Both the position numbers and the translations under genes were made by a program. A stretch of 64,000 nucleotides of DNA, from the NCBI RefSeq assembly GCF_000973725.1, contig NZ_CP009621.1, positions 2,570,001 through 2,634,000 of the forward strand, written 5' to 3'. Within the stretch, counting starts at the first letter, position 1, and every line of letters starts with the position of its first letter. Of this stretch, positions 1 through 9,828 are shown in pieces. This DNA is from Pontibacter korlensis. Its GTDB lineage: Bacteria; Bacteroidota; Bacteroidia; Cytophagales; Hymenobacteraceae. The notes beneath the pieces were generated by a model that was not told where the DNA came from, ran no database searches, and was given only the letters and a program-made list of their open reading frames with translations.

Positions 1-1975
<1,975 letters not shown>

Positions 1976-2080
1976 GGTGCGGTGCACTGGCCCGCCGCTC
2001 TCGTAAATTTCCTTGCTTTTCTCTCCCCCACTTATCATGTCATAAAGCATAGGGCACGCATAGAAACCGTGCAACGATAA

Positions 2081-2190
2081 TGGTGGCTATGGCCCCGGTG
2101 AACACCTCTTCCCATTCCGAACAGAGCAGTTAAGCCCGGGAGCGCCGATGGTACTGGGGTCACACCCGGGAGAGTAGGTGGCCGCCAACC
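2081..2190 (+). rRNA. 5S ribosomal RNA
   Basis: This is a 5S rRNA about 110 nt long, starting near GGTGGCTATGG and ending near GGTGGCCGCC, whose ends can pair. It contains the conserved internal stretch CCATTCCGAACAGAG (about 2113-2127) and sits about 105 nt after the 23S gene, the normal 23S-5S order. The ends are estimated to within a few bases. Confidence 0.93.
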
Positions 2191-2196
2191 CCAACA

Positions 2197-2235
2197 AAGG
2201 GGCAGCAGGAGACAATCCCGCTGCCCCTTTTCCTT
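2197..2235 (+). terminator. Intrinsic terminator of the rRNA operon
   Basis: A 15-bp stem with one mismatch (arms 2197-2211 and 2217-2231, core GGGGCAGC/GCTGCCCC) has a GACAA loop and is followed by a T-rich tract. It lies directly after 5S rRNA, so it most likely ends the ribosomal operon. Confidence 0.9.
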
Positions 2236-2347
2236 TTTATACACCCACCAGGGAAGGGAGGCATAGCAGCCCCAACAAACTGGCCAAGATACAAGTATAG
2301 CTCTGGAAGCATGTTGTTTTTTCATCTGCTCCTCTTTAACTTGTGCT

Positions 2348-4357
2348 ATGGCATTCTTGTACCCGTCTTTCCTTTTTGCACTAGCCGCTGTGGCTGTTCC
2401 TGTTATACTTCACCTGGTGCAACTTAGGCGCGCTAAACGGGTGCTGTTTAGTAATGTGCGTTTCATACAGGTCTCCAAAGACCTGACTGCAAGTCAGCGT
2501 AATCTTAAGGAGCTACTTATTCTACTTTGCCGGATACTCTTTATTGTTTTCCTGGTTTTAGCCTTTGCACAACCTTTTTTGCCTGCCTCTGATACTGCGG
2601 TGGCTACTGATGAGTCAGATGTTGCTATAGCAGTTGATAATTCCTTTAGTATGCAGAATATGCATCAACAGGAAGACCTGACACTACTAAATGTTGCGAC
2701 AGACCAAGCAAAAGTAATTGCTGATCTTTTTCCAGCATCAGCTGCTATCATGTTGTCTTCTACAGACATGCTCAATCATGGAGCTCCTGTACAGAAGAAT
2801 GAGGCCGCTGCCATACTAGACCAGCTGAGTTTCTCTGCAAAGAGTTTCGCAGCATCCGCAGCCCTAAAGAGTCAACCTTCGCATCTGTTTATACTTTCAG
2901 ATTTCCAGAAGAACACCTTTTCGCCCTCTATACTAGGTGAGGCAGACTCTGCTACGCAAGTGCACCTGGTCCCTATGGCTGCTGCCACTACTACTAACGT
3001 CACTATCGATTCAGTTTATCTGGAGGACGAGTTTATCAGATCTGGGGCTGAAAACCTGCTACACGTGCTATTAACTAATACAGGGAGCGAAGCAATAGAA
3101 GATGTGCCTGTTAAGCTTTTCCTTCAGGATGAGCAGGCATCAGCCTTAAGTATAGATTTGCCAGCTAAACAAGCTACAGAGGCAGTATTGTCCTTCAAAG
3201 CTGCTGGAAACAAAACTACCAGAGCTTATGTGCAGGTGGAGGACTATCCTGTTGAGTTTGATAATACCTATTATTTTGTACTGGCTCAGTCTGCACCTAT
3301 TCAGGTAGTAGAAGTGTCTGATGCACCTAACTCAAACCTGCAAAGGCTATACAGCAACGAACCCTTTTTTAGGTTTACTTCTTTTCGAAGTGGTGCTATA
3401 AACTACGCTAGTATGGCTGGAGCCGATATTGTTATACTTAACGGTGTTGAATCGCTTACAGCAGCTCTTGCCGCTACAGTGGCTAATTATGTGAAAGAAG
3501 GTGGTAATTTGGCTGTTATTCCGCCGGCAGGTGAGAACAGAGGCGCTTATACTACACTTTTCCAGAATCTTAATTTACCCGCTTCGTTTACTGGTGCTTC
3601 GGCTGATGCAGCTAAAACCAGCTTAGCTACGCCGAATCCCAACAACCCCTTTTTCCGAAGCATTTTCTCAGACTTCAATGCTGACATGCAAATGCCATCG
3701 GCAGCTAAAAGCTTAGCTTGGTCTAGAGCATCTGATGACATATTGAAGTACAGAGGAGGTGCGCCTTTTCTGTCACGCTTCAACAGAGGGAGCGGCTCAG
3801 TTTTTATGATGGCAGCGCCACTAAAGGAGAACTACAGCAGCCTTCCAAACCATGCGTTATTTGTGCCTATAATGTATCGCCTGGCAATTAGCAGCTATAA
3901 ACAGTTGCAGCAGTTGGCCTACACCTTAGGTAGCGAAACCATACAAGTACCGGCCTTGGGGCAAAGGAATAAACGAGAAGGAGTATATGAGCTCCGTAAG
4001 GATACCTTAGCATACATTCCGGAGCAACAGGTGAGAGGAGGAAAACTTATCTTTAATGTACCTCCTGATATGGATGAGGCTGGCTTTTATACTTTACAGT
4101 TTCAAGACTCGGCAGTGGCAACGCTTGCCTTTAACTATAGCAAAGAAGAGTCTTACCTGGAGCAGTATAGCCCCGATGAACTGAAGGCATTGGTAGGAAA
4201 TGATCGGCCTAATGTTCATGTGTACGACTATGGAGATGCTTTTTCTGTGAAGGGAGAGTTCGAAAAAAGATATTTTGGCGTTAAGCTTTGGAAATATTGC
4301 CTAATATTGTGTCTGTTTTTCCTGATGGCCGAAATAGCACTTATTAGATTCCTCTAA
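2348..4357 (+). CDS. BatA-like membrane protein with degenerate VWA region
   Basis: The 669-residue protein opens with the double-transmembrane module of the BatA/aerotolerance family: a hydrophobic segment at about 4-25, the basic stretch QLRRAKRV, and a second segment at about 55-78. A VWA-like MIDAS sequence, DNSFS, follows at residues 97-101. The long periplasmic middle part resembles the glutamine-amidotransferase-like and DUF-type regions of this family. A final hydrophobic helix spans about 648-669. It ends one base before the next gene (TAA, one base, ATG), so the two are probably co-transcribed. In Cytophagales, homologues often stand next to a dihydroorotase-like gene; their function is not settled. 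I infer a role at the cell envelope only. Confidence 0.8.
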   Translation: MAFLYPSFLFALAAVAVPVILHLVQLRRAKRVLFSNVRFIQVSKDLTASQRNLKELLILLCRILFIVFLVLAFAQPFLPASDTAVATDESDVAIAVDNSFSMQNMHQQEDLTLLNVATDQAKVIADLFPASAAIMLSSTDMLNHGAPVQKNEAAAILDQLSFSAKSFAASAALKSQPSHLFILSDFQKNTFSPSILGEADSATQVHLVPMAAATTTNVTIDSVYLEDEFIRSGAENLLHVLLTNTGSEAIEDVPVKLFLQDEQASALSIDLPAKQATEAVLSFKAAGNKTTRAYVQVEDYPVEFDNTYYFVLAQSAPIQVVEVSDAPNSNLQRLYSNEPFFRFTSFRSGAINYASMAGADIVILNGVESLTAALAATVANYVKEGGNLAVIPPAGENRGAYTTLFQNLNLPASFTGASADAAKTSLATPNPNNPFFRSIFSDFNADMQMPSAAKSLAWSRASDDILKYRGGAPFLSRFNRGSGSVFMMAAPLKENYSSLPNHALFVPIMYRLAISSYKQLQQLAYTLGSETIQVPALGQRNKREGVYELRKDTLAYIPEQQVRGGKLIFNVPPDMDEAGFYTLQFQDSAVATLAFNYSKEESYLEQYSPDELKALVGNDRPNVHVYDYGDAFSVKGEFEKRYFGVKLWKYCLILCLFFLMAEIALIRFL

Positions 4358-4358
4358 C

Positions 4359-5624
4359 ATGAAAGTACTTCTCCGAGCAGCAACTATTTACAACCCACAG
4401 TCTGAGTATCACCTGCAGCAGCAGAACATCCTGATAGAAAACGGCACCATTACCTATATTGGTCCAGATGAAAAGGAAGCAGACCATACAATTGCCAGCG
4501 ATGGCTTAAGTGTATCAGCAGGATGGGTAGATATGCAAGCTTATACCGGAGAACCGGGCCTGGAGTATAAGGAGGATTTGGAAAGCTTAGCTGCAGCTGC
4601 AGCTGCGGGCGGTTTTACAGAAGTGCTCCTCTTGCCAAACACAGAGCCGGTGGTGCAGACAAAGAGTGCCATTAACTTCATCAAAAGTAAAGCGCAAACC
4701 TTACCGGTAACGCTCTTGCCAGCTGCTGCAGTAACTGTAGATGCACAAGGCAAAGACCTAACAGAAATGATAGACCTGCACCAGTCTGGTGCGATGGCCT
4801 TCACAGATGGTACGCACCCGCTACAGGGAGCAGATGTAATCTTAAAAGCACTGCAATACCTGCAGCCGCTCGATGGACTGCTGATGAACAGGCCAGAGCA
4901 TACACGCCTTACCGAAGGCGGGCAAATGCACGAAGGCGAAGCCAGCACACGTTTGGGTATGCGTGGTATACCTGCTTTGGCTGAAGAAGTAATGGTAAGC
5001 CGCGATTTACAGCTACTAAGCTATGCTGGTGGTAAACTCCACTTCTCATTAATCTCTACATCAGCTGCCGTAGAGGCTATCCGCAAGGCAAAAGCGGCTG
5101 GCCTGCAGGTAACCTGCGATGTAGCCAGCTACCAGGTAGCTTTTACAGATGACACCATTGAGCCATTCGATACAAACTATAAAGTAACACCTCCTTTCCG
5201 TAGTCATACAGATGCAGAGGCCATCAAAGAAGGTCTGAAGGACGGAACAATCGATGCGGTGGCTTCAGCTCATATGCCGCAGGATGTAGAGGCTAAAAAG
5301 CTTGAGTTTGATCTGGCAGATTTCGGCATCATTAACTTACAGACTGCCTTTGCTGTGGCTAATACTACATTGGAATTACCGGTTGAGGTACTAGTCGAAA
5401 AGCTTAGCTCTAACCCACGTCGTATACTTGGGTTGTCAGAAGCTCGTGTAGCGGTAGGCGAAGCTGCAAACCTTACCGTTTTTGATCCTAGCCCATCATG
5501 GATGCCAACGCAGGAGGCGAACAAATCTAAATCCCACAACAGCCCATTCTTTGGCAAAGAGCTAAAGGGCAAAGTGCTGGCGACAATTCATAAGGGGCAA
5601 CTAGTGCTCAACGATTCTTTTTAA
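4359..5624 (+). CDS. Dihydroorotase homologue lacking catalytic residues (PyrC'-type)
   Basis: The 421 residues align over the full length of cyclic amidohydrolases of the dihydroorotase type: the beta-rich start, LLPNTEP at 91-97, the STSAAVEAIRKAKA segment, and a closing beta region. Active dihydroorotases bind zinc through a DxHxHLREPG motif; here the equivalent is DMQAYTGEPG at 58-67, so both histidines are gone (Gln60, Tyr62). The general-base Asp of the TDHAPH motif is replaced (Ser303-Ala304-His305). By family knowledge this should be inactive in making dihydroorotate. Inactive PyrC' proteins in other bacteria scaffold aspartate transcarbamoylase (PyrB); that role is only an inference here, as no pyrB is in the window. 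A catalytic pyrC would have to be elsewhere. Confidence 0.85.
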   Translation: MKVLLRAATIYNPQSEYHLQQQNILIENGTITYIGPDEKEADHTIASDGLSVSAGWVDMQAYTGEPGLEYKEDLESLAAAAAAGGFTEVLLLPNTEPVVQTKSAINFIKSKAQTLPVTLLPAAAVTVDAQGKDLTEMIDLHQSGAMAFTDGTHPLQGADVILKALQYLQPLDGLLMNRPEHTRLTEGGQMHEGEASTRLGMRGIPALAEEVMVSRDLQLLSYAGGKLHFSLISTSAAVEAIRKAKAAGLQVTCDVASYQVAFTDDTIEPFDTNYKVTPPFRSHTDAEAIKEGLKDGTIDAVASAHMPQDVEAKKLEFDLADFGIINLQTAFAVANTTLELPVEVLVEKLSSNPRRILGLSEARVAVGEAANLTVFDPSPSWMPTQEANKSKSHNSPFFGKELKGKVLATIHKGQLVLNDSF

Positions 5625-5687
5625 TATATTTAAACCTATATTTAGGTGTAGCTAACCTCCTAGAAGGTAGGCTTATGTAGAGGGCTT

Positions 5688-6197
5688 ATGTTTAATCAAA
5701 CAATTGTTCGGGTAAGTATACGCTATGGCGTATTTGGAGGCATTGTAAGTTTTGCACTGGTGGCCCTGCTGTACCTCATAGGCTATAATCCTTTTGGAGA
5801 AATTGGCCGCATCTCATACTTGCCTATCCCTGTTTTCATATTTCTGGCCATACGTTACTTTAAAAAGTTTAACGAGGGCGAACTGAACTTTGGGAAAGGC
5901 TTTAGAGTAGGCCTGGCAACCTCTTTCTATATAGCCCTGTGCGCGGCTATGCTGGTGTTTGTCTTTATCTACTTAGTAGGGCCTGAGATCATGAACCAGC
6001 ATGTGGTAGAGATGAAGAGACTGCTGGAGGAAACTCGTGAGGAGCAGGTTAAGCTGCTGGGACAAAAAGTATATGATGAGGGCATAAGTGCTCTGGATAA
6101 TATAACGCCAAGTATGTTGGCTGCCGATGATTTTGTGCGGAGGATTTTTGCAGGGTTGGTATTTTCGTTAGTGGCTGCCGTTTACTTCCGGAAGTAA
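5688..6197 (+). CDS. DUF4199 family membrane protein (copy 1)
   Basis: The 169-residue protein has about four hydrophobic segments (about 12-32, 40-55, 75-100 and 150-166) and a charged helix between the third and fourth (about 104-130, rich in Glu, Arg and Lys). The pattern GVFGGIVSF...NEGELNFGKGFRVGL matches DUF4199, a family common in Bacteroidota with no assigned function. A second member follows 27 bases downstream, so the two look like a tandem duplication that has since diverged. It belongs to the same + strand run as the dihydroorotase homologue. Confidence 0.75.
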   Translation: MFNQTIVRVSIRYGVFGGIVSFALVALLYLIGYNPFGEIGRISYLPIPVFIFLAIRYFKKFNEGELNFGKGFRVGLATSFYIALCAAMLVFVFIYLVGPEIMNQHVVEMKRLLEETREEQVKLLGQKVYDEGISALDNITPSMLAADDFVRRIFAGLVFSLVAAVYFRK

Positions 6198-6224
6198 TAA
6201 CTTCTAACCTATAACATAATAACC

Positions 6225-6743
6225 ATGACTGAGAAAGAACCCTCTGTTGGATCTGTAGCCTTAAAGTGGGGCTTCATCTTTGCGCTAATTGGCGTAGTGT
6301 TTTCGTTAATTCTGATGGTAGCCGATTTGTCTGAGAACCGCTGGCTCTCAAGCCTGGCTTACATTATCCTGATCGTGGGCATTGTGGTAGCCATGAAAAA
6401 CTATAAGGAGTTAAACCAGGGTTTTATGTCTTATGGACAGGGCTTGGGTATAGGCTCCATTGTATCGGCTATTTTTGGCTTCCTGTCTGGTCTGGGTTCT
6501 TGGTTGTACATTGAATTTGTAGACCCGGAGTACATGGCGCGCGTTATGGAGAAACAGCGTGTGCAAATGCTGGAGCAGGGCCTGACGGATGAGCAGATAG
6601 ATGCAGGCATGGCAATGGCTGAGAATTTTCAGGGCCCGGTTACGATGATTCTTGGTGCTACCGTTGTCACATTAATATTAGGGTTTATCCTGTCGCTGAT
6701 CATCTCTGCGGTGATGAAGAACACGCGACCGGAGTTTGAATAG
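6225..6743 (+). CDS. DUF4199 family membrane protein (copy 2)
   Basis: At 172 residues it has the same layout as the preceding gene: four hydrophobic segments, the signature KELNQGFMSYGQGLGIGS after the second, and a charged loop before the last helix (about 100-130). Membership of DUF4199 is clear from layout and signature; the function is unknown. It ends three bases before the start of the glycosyltransferase gene, which suggests translational coupling and perhaps a role linked to glycan or lipid-linked sugar handling, though that is only inference from position. Confidence 0.75.
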   Translation: MTEKEPSVGSVALKWGFIFALIGVVFSLILMVADLSENRWLSSLAYIILIVGIVVAMKNYKELNQGFMSYGQGLGIGSIVSAIFGFLSGLGSWLYIEFVDPEYMARVMEKQRVQMLEQGLTDEQIDAGMAMAENFQGPVTMILGATVVTLILGFILSLIISAVMKNTRPEFE

Positions 6744-6746
6744 AAC

Positions 6747-7721
6747 ATGCAATACGCTTACGATATTTCGGTAGTAGTTCCGCTTTTCAACGAGGAGGAG
6801 TCGCTGCCTGAGCTCGTGCGCTGGATCAGGAGAGTGATGCACGCGCACGAGTTTTCTTATGAGGTGATACTGGTGGATGATGGCAGTACCGACCGCTCCT
6901 GGGATGTGATAAACACCTTGGGTGAGGAGGATAAAGCCGTGAAGGGTATCAGCTTTAACCGTAATTACGGCAAATCCGCTGCTCTTAACGAAGGCTTCCG
7001 CCGTTGTGAGGGCGAAGTGGTTATTACCATGGATGCCGACCTGCAGGACAGCCCCGAGGAGATCCCGGCGCTGTATGACATGATCAAGAACCAGAAGTAT
7101 GATCTGGTTAGTGGCTGGAAGAAAAAGCGCTTTGATCCACTCAGCAAGACTATACCCACCAAGTTTTTTAACGCTGCTACACGCAAGTTGTCAGGCATAC
7201 AGTTGCACGACTTTAACTGTGGTCTGAAAGCTTACCGCCAACTGCTGGTGAAAAGCATTGAGGTGCACGGTGAAATGCATCGCTACATACCTGTAATTGC
7301 TAAGTGGAACGGCTTTACCAAAATAGGCGAAAAGGTAGTACAGCACCAGGAGCGTAAGTACGGCACCACTAAATTTGGCTTGGAGCGCTTTGTGTATGGT
7401 TTCCTGGACCTGCTCTCTATAACCTTCGTGAGCCGCTTTAAGAAGCGACCGATGCACTTCTTCGGCTCCTTTGGTACACTTATGTTCGTGGTGGGTTTAG
7501 GTATTACCATATGGCTTATTTTACAGAAGTTGTTTGGCCTGTACTCAGGTGGTCGCGTGCGCGATATCGTAGATCAGCCTTTGTTCTTTCTGGCTTTAGT
7601 GGCCGTTATACTTGGTGTACAACTATTTCTGGCGGGCTTCTTGGCCGAGATGATCTCCATGGCGTCGAATAAGCGGAACGAGTACCTCATCCGCGACAAA
7701 GTAGGCGCAATCAAAAAGTAA
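6747..7721 (+). CDS. Family 2 glycosyltransferase with C-terminal membrane helices
   Basis: The 324-residue protein starts with a GT2 domain: VVPLFNEEESLPELV (about 9-23), the nucleotide-binding DDGSTDRSW (about 46-54) and the metal-binding DADLQD (about 95-100). Two hydrophobic segments at about 233-260 and 270-300 anchor it in the membrane. This layout is that of GtrB/dolichol-phosphate-sugar synthase-like enzymes, which move a sugar from a nucleotide donor to a polyprenyl phosphate. The sugar cannot be told from sequence. The stop codon overlaps the next start by one base (TAATG), so it is coupled to the second glycosyltransferase. Confidence 0.88.
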   Translation: MQYAYDISVVVPLFNEEESLPELVRWIRRVMHAHEFSYEVILVDDGSTDRSWDVINTLGEEDKAVKGISFNRNYGKSAALNEGFRRCEGEVVITMDADLQDSPEEIPALYDMIKNQKYDLVSGWKKKRFDPLSKTIPTKFFNAATRKLSGIQLHDFNCGLKAYRQLLVKSIEVHGEMHRYIPVIAKWNGFTKIGEKVVQHQERKYGTTKFGLERFVYGFLDLLSITFVSRFKKRPMHFFGSFGTLMFVVGLGITIWLILQKLFGLYSGGRVRDIVDQPLFFLALVAVILGVQLFLAGFLAEMISMASNKRNEYLIRDKVGAIKK

Positions 7722-8869
7722 TGGCAAAGCGGGTAACCATAGTTGGTCCGGCGCATCCTTTACGTGGCGGTGGTATGGCTACCTTTAACGAGCGGCTGGC
7801 TTATGCTTTTCAGGAAGCTGGCTGCGATGTGGAGATCGTCACTTTCAGCCTGCAATATCCTTCCTTTCTATTCCCGGGCAAAAGCCAGTTTACTGAAGAG
7901 CCTGCACCTCCAGGGCTGCGGATCAAAGTACTTGTTAACTCCATCAACCCTTTGAGTTGGTGGAGTGCTGGTCAGTACATCAGCAAGCAGAAGCCAGACC
8001 TGGTAGTGTTTCGGTACTGGCTACCATTTATGGGGCCTGCTTTGGGTACGATAGCACGACTTATCCGGCGCAACAAGTATAGTCGCATTCTGGCTATAAC
8101 CGATAACGTTGTGCCGCATGAGAAACGCCCAGGCGATGTACCTTTCACGAAGTATTTTCTTAGCTCTTGCCATGGGTTCGTAGCACTTTCCCGCTCGGTA
8201 CAGCAGGATCTGGAGCGATTTGAGCCTGCTAAGCCAAATGTATATCTTCCGCACCCACTCTACGACAACTTTGGAGCGGCCGAGACTAAAGAGGCTGCCT
8301 GTGCTGCCTTAGGACTTGATGCCAAGTATAATTACCTCTTGTTTTTTGGCTTTATACGCGCCTATAAAGGGTTGGACCTGCTGCTGAAAGCAATGGCTGA
8401 CCCATGGGTAAAAGAGCTGCAGAATCTCAAGTTGATCGTTGCTGGTGAGTTTTACGAAGATGCCGCTCCGTACCTGCAGTTGATTGAAGAGCTGCAGCTG
8501 CAGGACAGGCTTGTGATGCGTACTGACTTCATACCTAACGCTGAAGTACGCCACTACTTTTGCGCTGCCGACCTGGTGGTGCAGCCCTACAAGCATGCTA
8601 CGCAGAGTGGAGTAACACAGGTAGCTTACCACTTTGATAAGCCAATGGTGGTAACACGTGTGGGAGGCCTTTCTGAACTAGTTCCGAATGGCGAAGTAGG
8701 CTATGTGGCAGAACCACAGCCGGAGGCCATTGCTGCAGCTATTCAACAATTCTATACTTCTTCTGCAGGAACTGCCTTTTCAGAGAACATCAGAAAGTAT
8801 AAGAAGCGCTTTAGCTGGAGCCGCTTTGTACAAGCCATGTGGGAACTGGCCGAAAAGGTGAAAACATAA
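7721..8869 (+). CDS. Family 4 glycosyltransferase (GT-B fold)
   Basis: The protein has 382 residues. The N-terminal glycine-rich loop PLRGGGMATFNERLAYAF (about 12-29) and the C-terminal PYKHATQSGVTQVAYHFDKPMVVTRVGGLSELV region (about 287-320) are typical of GT4 glycosyltransferases. No membrane segment is visible, so it is probably cytosolic or peripheral. It starts on the last base of the GT2 gene. Together they probably build an envelope glycan or glycolipid, but the donor and acceptor are unknown. About 170 bases of non-coding DNA follow. Confidence 0.85.
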   Translation: MAKRVTIVGPAHPLRGGGMATFNERLAYAFQEAGCDVEIVTFSLQYPSFLFPGKSQFTEEPAPPGLRIKVLVNSINPLSWWSAGQYISKQKPDLVVFRYWLPFMGPALGTIARLIRRNKYSRILAITDNVVPHEKRPGDVPFTKYFLSSCHGFVALSRSVQQDLERFEPAKPNVYLPHPLYDNFGAAETKEAACAALGLDAKYNYLLFFGFIRAYKGLDLLLKAMADPWVKELQNLKLIVAGEFYEDAAPYLQLIEELQLQDRLVMRTDFIPNAEVRHYFCAADLVVQPYKHATQSGVTQVAYHFDKPMVVTRVGGLSELVPNGEVGYVAEPQPEAIAAAIQQFYTSSAGTAFSENIRKYKKRFSWSRFVQAMWELAEKVKT

Positions 8870-8977
8870 CATCCTGCCAAAGTAATAGCTCCTGTTCATA
8901 AGTGGCTCAGTGTCTTGTCTAGCTGAAGGTGCTTATGAGTAAATACAGAAAGGATTATAAATTTATAAGTCTGAATA

Positions 8978-9009
8978 TTTGTCGCAACATTAAACAATCC
9001 CTACATTTA
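8978..9009 (+). promoter_or_regulatory. Probable Bacteroidota-type promoter
   Basis: TTTG at 8978-8981 and TACATTTA at 9002-9009 are 20 bases apart. This is close to the Bacteroidota sigma-ABfr consensus (TTTG, about 19-20 bases, TAnnTTTG), with one mismatch in the -7 element. Transcription would begin near 9016, about 27 bases before the start at 9043. Confidence 0.6.
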
Positions 9010-9042
9010 GTTTTAAAATAGCCACGTCGCTTCTAACTATTT

Positions 9043-9777
9043 ATGCAAAAGGGATTGTTTATACTTGCTATTGCGCTAGCTCTCTTTTCATGGCCTTTTG
9101 TTGCCTCGTCGCAGGCTCACCTGGCTGATACCAGCTTTGTAGAGCAAGCCGTTGCAGATGCAGTGCAGTCCTACAAAAACAGCACTGGAGTACAGAGCCA
9201 CTTGTACACCGGATCTGAATACTACTACATCCCAGACTCTTACCTGGATGGTCATCAATTCTTCAAGTCAAAGATTTTCAGTACAGGGTCTGTGCAATAC
9301 GATGGTGTGTGGTACCGTGGTATACCTTTGCTGTACGACGTAGTGGTTGATGAAGTGCTTACCACTCACCCAACCAGTGGATACATCCTGAAACTGGTGA
9401 AGCAGAAAGTAAGGTCTTTTGAGCTAGGAGGAGAAACATTTATATACTTAGGTGCAGATAGCTCTGTCATTCAACCTGGTTACTACAGCCTTCTCCATAG
9501 TGGCAAAGTGAAAGTGCTTGCCTTTCGCGACAAGGAGGTGCAGGAGCGAACTACTACCAATGGCCTTGAGGGGGAGTTTAGGGTAACAGACAAATACTAT
9601 CTCTACAAAGACGGAAGCTATCATCAGGTTAACAAGAAGCGCTCTGTTCTGAATGTGTTGCGCGACGAGAAAAAACAACTGAACAGGTTTATCCGGGACA
9701 ACAATCTCAAGTTCAGAAAGCAGAAAGAGGCAGCTATCACCAAAGTAGCCCAATACTACGACACGCTTAAGAACTGA
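9043..9777 (+). CDS. Secreted protein of unknown function
   Basis: The 244-residue protein has a clear signal peptide (MQKGLFILAIALALFSW, cleavage probably after VASSQA at about 26). The mature part is rich in Tyr and Lys and mostly predicted beta strand, with a basic C-terminal helix (about 205-240). I recognise the type as one often found beside TonB-receptor genes in Cytophagales, but cannot name a family. It has its own likely promoter and is followed 50 bases later by the TonB receptor start, so it may belong to the same envelope system. Confidence 0.7.
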   Translation: MQKGLFILAIALALFSWPFVASSQAHLADTSFVEQAVADAVQSYKNSTGVQSHLYTGSEYYYIPDSYLDGHQFFKSKIFSTGSVQYDGVWYRGIPLLYDVVVDEVLTTHPTSGYILKLVKQKVRSFELGGETFIYLGADSSVIQPGYYSLLHSGKVKVLAFRDKEVQERTTTNGLEGEFRVTDKYYLYKDGSYHQVNKKRSVLNVLRDEKKQLNRFIRDNNLKFRKQKEAAITKVAQYYDTLKN

Positions 9778-9828
9778 TATCCCCCCGAGCATGTGCTTTT
9801 TTCGTTCATCAGTCGCCTAGGTTACTAT

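Noticed and set aside
6225-6743. Functional link of DUF4199 proteins to glycan export
   Set aside because: Only position supports it.
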